DNA from: Posidonia oceanica
Lineage: Eukaryota > Streptophyta > Magnoliopsida > Alismatales > Posidoniaceae
DNA: 64,000 bases
Direction: 5' to 3'
Assembly (NCBI GenBank): GCA_037176725.1
Contig: JAZBRS010000026.1
Location: 106,499,501-106,563,500 of the forward strand
The notes under the pieces were generated by a model. The model was not told the origin of the DNA. It saw only the letters and a program-made list of their open reading frames with translations, and made no database searches. Both the position numbers and the translations under genes were made by a program. Shown here one piece after another: positions 12,361-24,860 of the stretch. Numbering within the stretch: the first letter of the stretch is position 1; every line of letters starts with the position of its first letter.

Positions 12361-12417
12361 CCAAAATCCAGAAAAACATCCAAAGTCATCTCTGGGTCGT
12401 TGGATGCTGGATATACC

Positions 12418-12535
12418 TGCATCTTATGTAAGACGCAAAGAATCCAGCGTCTAACATCGCCAGTCTCTTCGGGGCGTAAGACGCTGCCTGAGACTGCGTC
12501 TTATGTAAGACGCAGCTCAGGTACGCGTCCTACAC
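12418..12535. repeat. Palindromic module 1 in LTR A
   Basis: Contains CTGCGTCTTATGTAAGACGCAG, a 10-bp stem with a TG centre (the last ten bases mirror the first ten), at about 12496-12517, together with several loose copies of GCGTCTAA and GTAAGACGC. Confidence 0.8.
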
Positions 12536-13357
12536 ATCGGGACTAACAGAGCTCGATTTTTGGATTCCAATCGACTCCAAGTGCAAATACCTTAGTGTCC
12601 CTTGTCCAGAACACATTCTCGACCATGTCCCAGGGACTCTTCGTTTCAACTTCCACAGTTACACCTCATAGAAGCCATACAAAAACTTTGTAGGCTCCTT
12701 CATTGAGGAGGCCGAAAAATTGACTCTTGTAGGGGACCTCTCTGAATCCCACAGCCATAAGCCATCGACAAACACCCCACTCCGGCCACCTGGAACCATT
12801 TTCAACCCCTCACGAGCCTAGCCAAGCCCTCCAACCGCCACCACTACTGTTGCAACTTCCGGGAAGACTTCCCGGTGAAGGGAAGCCACACCAAACTTCA
12901 CAACAGGTAGATACTCTCCTCCCTATAGCTTAAAATCATACTCTTCTTGTCGTAAATTCTTATTACAATGCATGTTATCTGAGAATATTCAAGTTTTGCC
13001 ACTTTGTTGCCATTTGCATTTTTCCGGTGATGGGTTCCGGCCATTTGAAGCCGTCGGCCATTAAGCTTGGCTGACAACCCAGTCACCCCCGTTTGTGTCA
13101 TGCCATCTCTCTGTCTTCTCCAAACCTATACTGAGTTTCATGGCCGTGTACCACGGCTTCCTAGCCTTACAATGGCCGAAGAACCTATTGGATTCCGGCA
13201 AGAGGCAAGTGGAGGTGGAGAGGATGATTTAAATGTCTATTTTTTATAGAAATTGCATATTTATGTTTGTGGATGTCTATTCTTGTTTGGGGAATGATTT
13301 TTGTTTTGTTTCATCTCGATTTGAATGGATTTTCAATCTGAATGCTCTGTTAGTACA

Positions 13358-13650
13358 TTAGACGCTGAGCCTGTTGCGTCTTACATAAGACACTACCATG
13401 ACTAGCGTCCAATGCATCTGATACTTTTTTATTTTATTTTCCTTCGTAAAATGTTCTGAAAACTTCCTAATAGCAGATTTGTGATGTATATTGGAATTTC
13501 GATTCATTCTTATCATGTTTTCTTCATTTAAAACATTTAAATAGAACATGTTTTATTTCCTGAGTTTTAAATCTAAAAAAAAAGAATAACTTAGGTGTAA
13601 GACGCTGTGATTACGTAGGACGCTGGATGTCACAGCGTCTTACACGTTTG
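13358..13650. repeat. Palindromic modules 2 and 3 in LTR A
   Basis: Module 2 (13358-13415): TTAGACGCT and AGCGTCCAA as outer arms around GCGTCTTACATAAGAC. Module 3 (13599-13648): GTGTAAGACGCTGTGA and its exact reverse complement TCACAGCGTCTTACAC, a 16-bp perfect outer stem around a GGACGCTGG core. Confidence 0.8.
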
Positions 13651-13746
13651 TCAGAATTTTCCCATATTTTTCATCACCAAAATGATTTTGTAGATATCTG
13701 AAGTTTAACATGTGGTACCAGAGTGTCCTTTAATCTTATTTCATGT

Positions 13747-16478
13747 TGTCACGACCCCAATTGCAACAGTACAAAAACTAAGCCCAACAAAAAAATTTAA
13801 AACATAATTAACAACAGAGCTAAACAACAAATATCTGTGTTAGGAACCTGCAGTGGACAGCTACGTGGCTCCTACTATATGCACTATCAACTCGAACTAG
13901 CTAAACATCTGCACCTGCAATTGAAAACCACACAAAGCACACATGAGTGATTAGAAATCGTCACTCAGCACACACATCGCAAAAACCACGCGAGAAACTC
14001 GCACAAAAACCAGAATACGGCACGAACTGGTCAAAACCCCAAATCCAAGTTCACAATAAACCTTATAATCAATAAAACCACATTCTCCAAAGCCAATATG
14101 CTAAAATCAGAAAAGATAGATGTTTACAAATCATTTTCACAAATCATGGTCCACCAGTCCAAAACCTCAGCACAACTCAAAAACCTCCAACCTCTCAGGC
14201 TAGGAAAACAACTCGGCCCCTCTGACCAAAACAAGGCGGAAATACCTTGTAAATAAATTCTCAATTAATCACAACGGCCCATCAGCCCCAAAACTCAAAC
14301 CAAAACCATGCGCCGTAAATAGGCGGAAAGTACTAGATCCAATATGACTCAAAACTCAATAAAAACCACATTAAGCCCAAAATCAAGCAAAGCTCTAGGC
14401 CTAATACGGCCAGCAACAACCAAACACAGCCCTGCAGGCACAAAACCACAACTAGCTGTATTGCCTAGCGCCAAGCAACCGACCCGACCACAAGCAGTAG
14501 CCAAGGACTTACCGGTGCAACTCACTATACTACCACAAACACCTACCCTGTGGAGGAGCGTGTCCGTCCCGACATCTCACACCAGAGACGCCTCAAAAAG
14601 CAATCCCCACCAGGGAAAGCTACTCACCCCCAACTGGGCGAGCTGTCCACAATCAGGACAAACCACAGGACACGCCAAATACGGCGACCTCAGCTCATTG
14701 CTCTGAACCACTAGAGGCTCCTCACCCTTAGGCTCAGCCAGCACCCAAAACAAAGGCGAGTCCTGGTGCCCGTAGTGACTAGGATATCCCGCTCAGCTAC
14801 GCAGGAGTACCACACCTCCCGAGTCCGCTGCTACGATACCGCTAGATACAGTCGGCACCCCGACCCCCAAAACCTCAACCCAGACAAGGTGTGCGACACA
14901 CCAGGAACGCCGCCACATCCCCGGGTCCAGCCAACACAACTTCTATGTTTTGGCCACGAAAAATCTCAACAAAATCATTTACAAACAATCCATGTTTTTC
15001 CTCATTGAAAACATTTATCAAGTCATGGGCTAAAGCACACTAAGCCCAAAAAGAACCATTATTAAAGCCATTTGAAAACAGGCCTGGGAAATATCCCAGA
15101 CCAAAATCGGTAGACCGAAAATCCAACCGGTCGATCGAAAATCCCTGATTCGATCGACCCAAAAGGACCGGTCGACTGTTCAGGCCCAGAAAACCTAGAA
15201 AATGGCAGACCGAAATCCCATCGATCTACCGAAAACCCCTGATTCGGTAGACCAGAAATAACCGGTTAACCGATCAAGCCTAGAAAACGGCAGATCGAAC
15301 GATTTCGGTTGATCGAATTCAGGTTCAGGAGTGCAGAAAAGAAGAATGTTCGGCATACCGGTCAAATTCGGTGTGCCGAACCAGAGCATGGCTGAAAACT
15401 CATAAAACTTACTTAAATCCCAAAACACCTGCATAAAACTCTAAATCAAGCATGCCATATACCGTAATCACCGGAATTCAATAAGGAATGCAACCATACA
15501 CGGATTATGGCATTCCAAGGCAAACAACTCACAAAAACACGGGAAAACCCACATTCAAGTCATTTTCACTCAAAAATCCCAAACATGTGCAATTCTATAC
15601 CAAACCAAACATGCAATATATGAAAATAAACGTATCCGCTCAAGAAACACAACCACACCACATTCACCCAATCCGAGGCATAAAACAACGGAAATCACTA
15701 GAAACCACAATTTGAGCATTCAAGTTACTTAGGCCATAAATCCGGCCAAAAACCACATTAAATCCCAAAAATTACCAAACCACCTTCATAACGTCCAAAA
15801 CATGGCAAGGGACGCAACTACGGGCGAGACGTGTACCTTGGGACAGAGAGACGACCACTATCCTCCGGTGAACCACGCACGACTCCGGCGATCCGCCGCC
15901 TCACCAAGCACCATGCGTCGTGCTCGGGCTCACCACTCCACCAGGACGAAGACCAGAGCTCGTCGCACCACTGCCGGCCGCCACCACGCGCCGACCACCG
16001 CCAACAGAGGAGGAGGAAGAAGAAGGGGAGGAAGGGGAAGGAAGGGGGAGGAAGGAGGAGTGGGGAGGAGGAGGAGATGGGGAGAGGGAGGCAGGAGCTT
16101 GCGCCGACCGGGGAGGAGGGCACGGGCGTGGGTGAGGGAGGAAGGGAGAGAACGAGTGGGAGAGAGAGGGAGAGGGAGAGGGCACGAGTGAGGGAGAGGG
16201 AGGAAGTGGGTGGAAGGAGAGAGGGAAAAGAGAGGGAGAGAGAGAGAAAGAGAGCTAGGGACCAGATCTGCAATCTGTCCCACCAACCACCACAAGTGGG
16301 GCCCACAGTAAACCAAAAGTGGGGCCCACGAGCAGTCACGAGCGAGGTTCACAACAAAACACAGGTGGGGCCCACATCAACCACAAGTAGGGCCTACAAG
16401 GCCAGTAACACCCATCTACAGTCAAGGAATTTATTATAAAAGTATAAATACAAGGGAAATGAATTCCCAAGTGTTACA
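13747..16478. mobile_element. Solo LTR (2732 bp) inside LTR A
   Basis: Starts TGTCACGACCCC and ends CAAGTGTTACA, flanked on both sides by the 5-bp duplication CATGT (13742-13746 and 16479-16483). The TGTCACGACC type of start resembles LTRs of the Del/Tekay gypsy group; that is inference from memory. No internal domain is present, so it is a recombination product (solo LTR). It contains a GC- and GA-rich patch at 15800-16260 where open frames overlap on both strands; these look like composition effects. A run at 15060-15370 repeats GGTNGACCGAAAA-type motifs. Confidence 0.88.
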
Positions 16479-16561
16479 CATGTCCTGTCTTGTTCAATAG
16501 AATTATTTGACAAAAATACAAGCTGCTTCCCATGTTTTACTTAAGAATCTGGTTCTGGGTG

Positions 16562-16855
16562 TAAAACGCAGAACCAATAGCATCTTATGTAAGACGCAGA
16601 GGTCCTAGCGTCTTACACTCCAGACAGTCCTTCATTTGTGATGATTTTTAAAATACTTTCATTAGATTTGTAAACTGGCCATAGATTGCATACCATTATT
16701 TAAACCATTCTCGATGATGTTTTGTCTCTCATGAGCAATGGCCTCAGTTTATCTCTTGTTAGATTAGCCACTCTATGAAGCTTCTGATTTTCTGTGTTGG
16801 ACGCTGGCTCCTACGCGTCTTACATAAGACGCTGGGATTCCCAGCGTCCAACGTA
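16562..16855. repeat. Palindromic modules 4 and 5 in LTR A
   Basis: Module 5 (16796-16853) has the outer arms GTTGGACGCTGG and CCAGCGTCCAAC, a 12-bp perfect stem, enclosing the inner palindrome GCGTCTTACATAAGACGC. Module 4 (16562-16615) has GTGTAAAACGC and GCGTCTTACAC as outer arms with one mismatch, around CATCTTATGTAAGACGC. Confidence 0.8.
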
Positions 16856-17395
16856 TTCAGTAAACTGAACTTCTTTTTAGAGTTTTCCGACATTATTTTT
16901 AGGTCTATTGATTTTGATTTTAATCATTCCAATATGATTTGCATGTCTACATTGTTTTGAGGCATTTAACTTTCACTTTTGGCATATTTCAAAGATATTT
17001 AGCATGTTTACAAAAGACATATAGCATGTTTTCACTTGGCATGGCATAATCGCCCTCGAGCGTATAGTAAATGACATCATCGCCAACATTAGCTACAAAC
17101 GAGCGGAATGGCCCAGAAAGACCAACTCTCTCGGGCGCATGGGGGTGCCTAACACCTTCCCCATGTATAATAAGAGTCCTTGCTTTATCTCTGACCCGTA
17201 ATGACCTTGAGTCATATCCTTTGTATTTTATTTATTTTACAAGTTCCCGGTTTTCCTTGTCTTTCCGGTTTTCAAAATAAACTAGGTGGCGACTCCAAGC
17301 TTTTTGTTTTCCTTTCTTCAGCCTATACCCATTTTACATCTTTTTGCCGTGATAAACGAATCAGCACATTCGAGCCATTCGGTCGCAAGGTTACA

Positions 17396-17936
17396 CTCCC
17401 AAACCCATGAACTTTGTTTCTTAGGCTTCTTTGTGATTGTGGATCGTGTTTGGGTGTTTTGAGACTAGTCCGACTCCTGAGTTGTGATATAATCATGACT
17501 TCCGATATTTTGCATTATAATATATGAAAAAAATTTGATAATAATAATAATAAATCGTTAACCTAAAAGAATTCAAAATCCAAAAATAGAGAGATTAGGA
17601 GTAGAGAAATTAGAGGGATTAGAAGTAAAGAATTTTTGTTGTTGGAGGCCAGAGCAGGGTAGCAGACGGAGTCCGTAGCCAAACTTGAATTCTCTACTTG
17701 AGTCTTGAGAATTTGAGACAGTTGGAGAGAATGGGAGAATTAAGAGAATGACAGTGTAGCTGTAATAAAGTAAAGAATAAAGAAAAAAGTGACTTGTGTG
17801 AACAAAATGAGAGATATGGAAGGATATTTATTGAAGAAGAAGAAGGAAAAAAAACTAATGTTGCATTTGCAACATAGCGTAGCAACGGCTGGAAAATTCC
17901 AACTGTTGCCTTTATTTTATTTTATTTTTTTAACCT
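17396..17936. other. Unassigned AT-rich stretch
   Basis: No gene or element recognised. There is an (AAT)n run near 17538-17553. Sequence after 17937 abruptly matches the duplication copy at 6920. Confidence 0.5.
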
Positions 17937-19309
17937 TGATTAGCTATTGTAATTTTACGTAAAAAGTACCAAGAGATCAGAGACCATTCCCTCAAGCTCG
18001 AAGCCTGTGTCCGACCCACGCACGCACGTGTGGTCATCCATGTATTGTTGAAGCTCTTGTGAACAATTGTTCTAGAATTCTTAAGATATAACATTATCAA
18101 GTTTTTACTATTTACCAATGTAGGATTGAAGATCCACACTTATGTACAAAACTACCTACTAAAATATTCCTTCTTGGACTTACACATTTAGACTTATTAC
18201 TAGACATTTAATTCTTATCAACAAAAGTAAATGTAATGGACTTAACATAATCATTATTTAATCAAATATCATGAACTTCATTAAATACTTGATTAATTAA
18301 ATGTTCAACATTTTTCGGTAGGTGAAGCTGGTCTTGCTTTCCGTTCCAGGGTTGATTCCACCTTTATATGGGATTGTCATCGCACTGGATGATGTACTAC
18401 TGGAGAATCTGGTTTCAAGTGGTTGGAGGAGGAAAGGTCTACCGGCCTGCTTGTGGCATTTGTGGTTGTTAACTTGGTCAGAGTGTTTGGTTGGTTTGTT
18501 TAATTTGTAGGCATTTAAAGTTGTTTCGGATCTTCGAATCTTCCATAGGATGCGTGATTCGGGCCAGATCTCCACAATAACATGCTGATCTCTCATGATT
18601 CAAAGTCACATAATTCCTGAGTTCACATCACTTCACTTATCTGATGATAAGAAAATGAAAGATACATATGAACAAGGTAATCTTAGATTAGATTGGTACC
18701 ACAAATTTGACGAGGATGTTAGGATTCAAGTGGAAAACGTTGTGACATCAAGTTATAGTCTCTCATGCTTAAAGAGAAACTGTGATGGACTATATGTACA
18801 AGTCGGGATCGGTTGACATCTTAGCTTTATGGAACTATCTGTTGGTAGTTCAGCTAAACAGTGGTTGTATTTACACGACTTTGGACCTAAATTCGAATCT
18901 TATGAGGAGCTAGCTTGGTGAATATTTATGGAGACCAACCTCAACTTACCATTCTCACAAAAAATGGAAAATCTTAGATTTATGGGCTGGTAGACCGTCG
19001 GATTCGAATTTAACATTATGGGCTCATGGCAAAAATCAATCTCTGTAATTGATGTGTGAGTGCAACATGACAAGAACAGCAAGGCTAATTCTCTTACATA
19101 AGGTGCAATCTCATAGGGCATCTTGATTGTGGCTTCACCTGTTAAAAAAGAGTAAATTACATACGCATCCTGACTCTACAAATGAGGTTAAGATCCTCCA
19201 TAACGTCCATATTTCTAATGGTTTTTCTATTACTGTCGTTTTTTAGACCAAATTACCATTTCTATCAATTTATAATCTCCTTAGGTCACTCCCTTCACCA
19301 AATGTTTGA
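17937..19309. repeat. Near-identical duplication, copy 2
   Basis: Same sequence as 6920-8290, including the second half of the LTR-like repeat. After 19309 it departs from copy 1 for ~920 bp (19310-20230) and then rejoins it 22 bp before the hAT left end. Copy 1 is either the deleted form or lacks an insertion that happened here. Confidence 0.85.
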
Positions 19310-20230
19310 TTATATATCCAAGAACTCCACTTCTTTCACCAAGTTTTGATTTGGTTTCTTGGAAAACAAATCAAAGTGAGGAGCCGGAGTTTAGGAATAG
19401 GTCTATTGCAGTTGATAGCAAAGAGCTTAGGGAATTGAGTTCTCGGATAGACTTTTCATTATACAAAGAGAACGGTACCGATCCTCACAATTGACATTTT
19501 GCTCTTGTTCTAGACTGTCATAAAACTCGTTTTTTAGGAAAAACACTACTTCTATGAAGTCAGATTATGAGTTGAAATTGTCATGTCATTGACTTGAGAT
19601 TCCACATCATATCGTCATGTGATGTACACTTGCTAGGAAATCTTCCCTTTCTTGTGGTTGGGTAAAAATGATGAAGTCACATGGAAATCTCAATAATACT
19701 TCCATCTCATAGATTGATACAGATAACGATATCAAAGTAGACATAATATGTTCTTTTCAAAGCATGGGTGAATAGCCTAACCAAAAGAAGAACGTTAAAT
19801 ATGACAGTAGGTTGTCACTTGTAGACCAGTCAATCGGGTTGTGTCGGGTACTTATCGTGTTATAGTGTCTATCATTTTTTCACTAATATTTCTTGTATTT
19901 TGGAAAAATTATATTTGATTACTAATAATATAATAATTTTAAACATGTATAAAATGTATTTGTATTCAATTTGGTAATAATATGCTTAATAATTTATTAT
20001 CAATGTTAAACGTGTATTAACTAGATTCAATCGGTTCCAATCATGTTGAATCGGATCGTAATCGTATCCAATCATGTCAAAATAAAGTTATGTTCTTTAA
20101 CAATGAATCACATAAATATTTCAAAATAGTTAAAAAAAATTATTATTAAATTTTATCGTGGTGTCGTGTCATGTAATCGTTTCGTATCAAGAATTGACAG
20201 GTCTAGTCACCTGTCAGTCTTGAGATGATG
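19310..20230. other. Extra segment absent from duplication copy 1
   Basis: Unrecognised AT-rich sequence apart from a small hAT-type MITE at 19822-20205. An open frame at 19306-19494 has no known domain. Confidence 0.5.
19822..20205. mobile_element. hAT-type MITE (384 bp)
   Basis: Terminal inverted repeats TAGACCAGTCAA and TTGACAGGTCTA (one mismatch), flanked by GTCACTTG (19814-19821) and GTCACCTG (20206-20213), an 8-bp duplication with one change. The size, the TA-starting ends and the 8-bp duplication fit a non-autonomous hAT element. Confidence 0.75.
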
Positions 20231-20574
20231 GATTTCAATAAATTGAATCTACTAAACTAAGGCTGTCAATTTTAACCATCTATGCATTACCTTACTCATT
20301 ATCCACCTTGTTTAAGAGAATATGGATAAGAAAAAACTATCCATTTATTTAATGAGTAGGATATAGGTATAAAAAATTATTCACATATTTTAATAGATAG
20401 GATATAGATAATGCTTTACCCTACTGGCTTTACCAATTTAAATTATAACATAATTTAAAGCCTAAATTATAAATTACCAGATTACCCACATAATTTATAT
20501 GTTATTAACAATTTTAGCCTTTTAGGACTTTACCCTAATGCTATTCCAATTTTATACCAAATTAAAGCCCAAGC

Positions 20575-20890
20575 CCCACCCTTGCTTCCACAGGTACCAC
20601 CTGCAACTCCGCCCAACCACCCACCTTAGACCAACCTGCAACTCCACCTTTCTTCACCCCACAACTCTGCCCAACCAACCACCTGTAACTCCACCCAAGT
20701 TTGCCTGTCGCCTCGCCCTCGCTTCCACTAGTACCACAACTCCGCCCAACCACCCACCCCACATCTTCGCCCAACCACCCACCCTAGACCAACCTACAAC
20801 TCCACCCATCTTCACCCCACACCTGCAACTTCGCCCAACCAACCACCTGTATCTCCACCCAACTACCCACCCCATATCTTCAACTGCTTC
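20575..20890. repeat. C-rich minisatellite inside the hAT element
   Basis: Imperfect units built from CCCAACCACCCACC and CAACTCCACC, with CTTCACCCCAC variants. Open frames on both strands are a result of the composition. Confidence 0.75.
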
Positions 20891-20961
20891 CTCATAGATC
20901 ATTTTAATGTTTAATTTTTACACTTGATTATGTGAATGTAGGATGGCAGATAATAAAATCA

Positions 20962-22036
20962 AGGGTAATACCTCCCTCAACTATTCTTGTTTTTCAACTT
21001 AGTACTCTAAAAAAATTTTCCTTACAACTTGTCCCCCTCAACTATGATAAATTACAACAAACCCCCTTTTTAGGTAAACTACGTTAAATTTTTGCATGAT
21101 TTAATTATTTTACCCTTTGTAATTTACCATTCTAGAGTTAAATTACAATTTACCCCTCAATTATTAACATTTTTTAGCTTGGTACCCCTTTTTTTTCATT
21201 ATAGTTTACTCTCCTCAATTATTTGAGTTCTGCAACTTAGTACCCTAAAAAAAATTTCGTTATAACTTGTCCCCTTCAATTATGATAAATTACAATAAAC
21301 TACCTTTTTAAGTAAATGCCATTAAATTTTTGCTTTGTTTGACTATTTTACCTTTAATTACAAATAATCTCTTTCTCAACCTTACGAAACCCGACCCGAT
21401 TGTTACCCTACGGAACCCTTTCTTCCTCATCCACACCCCATCCGACACAAATCTCAGTCGTCAACACCCTTGCCGAGTGGATTGAGACCTTCGATTGAGA
21501 TATGCTTGATGATGACAGAGAAGAAGCTCGAGATCTTTCTGTAGTGTTGACGAAACTCGAGATCATTAGTTCATCAAGAAAAAAGAGAAAAAAAAGTTTA
21601 GAAAAGAAAGTGAAAGGAGAAAATTTTGGTGGTGAAGCTGGATTTAGGATTTATAATGTAGAAAAAATAAAACAAGATGGAGAAGAAGATGGGAAAGAAG
21701 GACAAATTTGTCCAAAAGAAATATTGTAAATGTCACGTGACCATTCAAACCTAACAGAAATGTCTTATTGTTTAACAAAAGTAGTTGAACGGGACAAGTT
21801 GTAACGAAAAAAATTTATAGTACTAAATAAAAAAACTCAAATAGTTAAAGAGGATAAATGGAAAAAGATGGGAAGAATGGTAAATTTATCCAAAAAATAC
21901 TGTAACCCTTCAAACCTAACAGAAGGAGTCTTTGTTTAACAAAGGTAGTTGAAAGAAGCAAGTTGTAACGAAAAAAGTTTAAGGTATCAAATTGAAAAAC
22001 ACGAATAGTTAAAGAAAGTAAACTATAAGTTACCCT
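20962..22036. mobile_element. 1075-bp inverted-repeat element with 7-bp flanks (copy 1)
   Basis: Begins AGGGTAATACCTCCCTCAACTATT (first 15 bases are the terminal repeat) and ends ...TAGTTTACCC-like TAAGTTACCCT. It is flanked by AAAATCA at 20955-20961 and 22037-22043. Inside are several repeated blocks of the type CTCAACTATNATAAATTACAA and TTGTAACGAAAAAA in both orientations, plus an open frame at 21502-21729 rich in Lys and Glu. A relative sits at 35504-36629. No transposase is present. Confidence 0.8.
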
Positions 22037-22099
22037 AAAATCAGTAATGGGAGTGACATTATTGAAATTAAGGAAAGTAATGAAGTAGAATCACAACCT

Positions 22100-23605
22100 A
22101 CTGTTTTCCCAAGAAAAAGGAAATTAACTTCAAATGTGGGGAATGATTTTGATCGGATTGAGCAGAAGGATGGTACATTTATTGCTACAAGTAAGCATTG
22201 TAAACAATCACTTAGGAAAAGGTTGAAATACAACAATTCACTTGAAATACCACTCATTAAATGCTTGTGTACCAACTAGTCTTGCTAAAAGAAAACAATT
22301 AGATATCAAGCAACAAAATTTGATAGTTAGTGTAAGTACAACACAAGGTCATATGAAAATTGAAAATTTTGTGTTTGATCAATAGAGAACTTCGAAATGA
22401 CATTGCTTCCATGATCATCGTGCATGAATTGCCGTTTTCTTTTGTAGAAAAAAAGGATTTTAGGAAGTTATTGTGAAATGCACAACCTCTATGGAAACTA
22501 ATAGGTCAAAATACTATTAGAGCAAATTGCATGAAACTTTTCGAAGTGATGTCTGAAAAAATGATGGATGATTAGACAAACTCTTGTCAAGAATCACAAC
22601 TGATTTGTGGACATCCATTGGAAATAGAGGTTTTCTTTGCTTGACTTGTCATTACATCGATGAGAAATGGAAACTCCACAAGAAAATATTGAAATTTTCT
22701 TATATTGAGTCACCACATGGTGGTGATCAAATTGCAAGTGTTCTCATGAAAAAACTATTGCATTGGAATCTTGATTCAAAAGTTTTTAGCATTGTTGTTG
22801 ATAATGCTAAAAGCAATGATAAAGTGGTTAAAATTCTAAAAATAAACTTTTTTGGAAAGAAAAATCTGTTGATGGATGGTTCTAATGAGGAATGGCACTA
22901 TGTCAGGTCACTTTTGCCTTGCTTGAAGAATTTTCATGAAGCTACAGAAAAATTTTCTGGTAGTAAATATCCTACTTCCAATTTATATTTCAGCATTATG
23001 TGTAAGATTTACATACACATAAGGAAGTGGTTTGAAAGTTCTTCCTTGTTTCTAGCTTCAATGGCTTTTAAGATGCTTGAAAATTTTGAGAAGTATTGGA
23101 AGCTTAACAATGTTATTTTGGCATTTGCTTCAATATTAGATCATCGGTATAAAATGCAAGTAGTTCATTATTACTACAAGTTTATCTATGTTGATGAAAC
23201 TGAAAGAGAAGCTATTATTAGTGATCTACAAAAGGACCTTGGGAATATTTATGCCAAGTATGTAGAATATGATACAAGGAAAAAAAAGGAGTGTCATGTC
23301 AGCTACAAACATGAATTCTGAAATTGTTGATGATCTTGATGTAGGGTTAGAACTTTTTATAGAAGAAACTAATTGCCAAATACCAAATAAAACTGATTTG
23401 GAACTTTACTTGGGGGAAAAGATACATAAACATTTGAGTAAGAGTTTTACAAATTAAATTGCTTCTGAATCAGCTTTTAGTACCGATGGAAGAGTGCTTG
23501 ATGCTTATCGAAGTTGTTTGACATCTGATTGTGTGGAAGCATTAATATGTGCACAAGATTGGTTGAAAAGTGATGAAGGTAATTTGTGTGGCATTCCATA
23601 TGCAT
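22100..23605 (+). pseudogene. hAT transposase, zinc finger BED type, disrupted
   Basis: A family transposase binds transposon ends and cuts them out; this copy cannot. A decayed BED finger is visible near 22135-22270 (NDFDRIEQKDGTFIATSKHC, with the first Cys of the usual CKHC changed to Ser). Then HELPFSFVEKKDFRKLL and a stop at ~22470. The longest open part, 22584-23321, holds RITTDLWTS, CLTCHYIDEKWKLHKKIL, then FSIVVDNAKSND, the RNase H-like core region. At 23462-23580 a shifted frame carries SESAFSTDGRVLDAYRSC and VEALICAQDWLKSDE, the hATC dimerisation domain. About 40 residues before that are missing, and stops and frameshifts occur at several points. Confidence 0.9.
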
Positions 23606-24474
23606 GGTTAAAGTTTATATTTGTGTGGTAATCTGAACAGTGATTGGTTAAAGTTTGTATTTTTTTTTTTATTTCCAATAATTTCTGAAGTAGAGGGAGT
23701 TTGTGACGCATTCCATCTGCATGCATCATGGAGAAAGAATGTATGGATGAGATTGACAAGTAAGACACATTCTACTTTCTTTTTTAATGTTCTTGTGCTT
23801 ATTACTTTTTGCTTACGTTTTCTTGCTTTATTGAGCCTTTTACAAAAGGAATTCTAGTTCGTTTGGATCTTTCGATACCATGCAAAATTCGATGGTACAT
23901 CATCTAAGGTAAGCAAACACCAATGTTGTGTACTTGTGTGCTCAGAGATATTTTTTTAATTTATATTCTTCATTTAAAATGTAGGAATGAAAAGATTGCA
24001 CTTGAAAGCTACAACTTCTTGTCTTGTTAACATGGATGATGATAGTGAATAACAAAATGGACTACTTGATGGCTAATGGAACTTTGAATTGTTTATTAAG
24101 TTTATGTTTAAGAATTAAATTTGTAATATACTTTAAATGTTTCTTATTTGATATATGAATATCGTGGAATTGTATTTAATTTATGTAAATATCTTATTAT
24201 TATATTAGTTTATAATATTTATTTAATTACTATTTATGTGGTGTTTGCAAGTGATATCTATTACATGTATTTATAAGAAAAATTTTACCCATTTATTACC
24301 CATTACCTACTTTTACTTGCTTATTTTTATGGATAAGAAATAGATATAGAAAAAGTTATTCTTGATAGATAATAAATGGATATGGATAAAGATGTTGGTT
24401 CATAGATAAGGATAAGGATAAGGATAAAACCTTATCCTGTCCGAATCCTACCCGTTGACAGTCCAATACTAAAC

Positions 24475-24860
24475 GTAATTAAGATCAACAAACACGTGAA
24501 ATAAGAATTGACGTACCTAATTTATATTGGCTCCCAATAGCATATCATGTGGGTTAGGTCATCTAGAGCATCTTAGAGTCATGTTATATTCCCATTATCA
24601 ACTAAAAATGCTCATTAGCATCATTTGGTTTGTTAGGCAAGCAATTTGCTGGCCTCCTGTAATACCACCATCCCATCCACAATATAATACGTGACTTAAT
24701 AACCACTAAAAGCAAGCAGGTACGCGAGCTTCTTCCCAGTATCTTTGTTTTCATTTCTTTTTATTGCACAGCTTTTGAGAATCATCACCATGAACAACCC
24801 AACTCTCTTAATTATCTATCTATGCAATAATAAAAAGGGGTTAAAGTTGTTGGTGCCTAA
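24475..24860. other. Short stretch between the hAT and copia elements
   Basis: 386 bp without a recognisable gene. It ends with the target-site duplication CCTAA of the copia element at 24856-24860. Confidence 0.5.

Larger units (their letters stand above)
12134..17395 (+). repeat. 3' LTR of element A (interrupted)
   Basis: Begins TGTAGACCTCG after the polypurine tract and probably ends ...GGTTACA near 17395; the right end is not confirmed by a target duplication. Net of the solo LTR at 13747-16478 it is about 2.5 kb. Near its end (17080-17300) it shares blocks with LTRs B, C and D, such as GGGTGCCTAACACCTTCCCC and GGTGGCGACTCC. It holds a ~24-bp CCCAAACCTAAGCC repeat at 12215-12360 and five palindromic modules, listed separately. 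Confidence 0.65.
20258..24466 (+). mobile_element. hAT transposon, full length but dead (4209 bp)
   Basis: Ends TAAGGCTGTCAA and TTGACAGTCCAA are imperfect inverted repeats, flanked by the exact octamer TACTAAAC at 20250-20257 and 24467-24474. It encodes a broken transposase of the DAYSLEEPER/RICESLEEPER type (22100-23600), has a C-rich minisatellite near its left end, and has been invaded by a 1075-bp element at 20962. Net length without that insertion is ~3.1 kb, typical for the superfamily. Confidence 0.93.

Noticed and set aside
15800..16440. GC-rich overlapping frames up to 202 codons
   Set aside because: They sit in a GA/CT-biased patch of a solo LTR, are open on both strands and contain only low-complexity residues.
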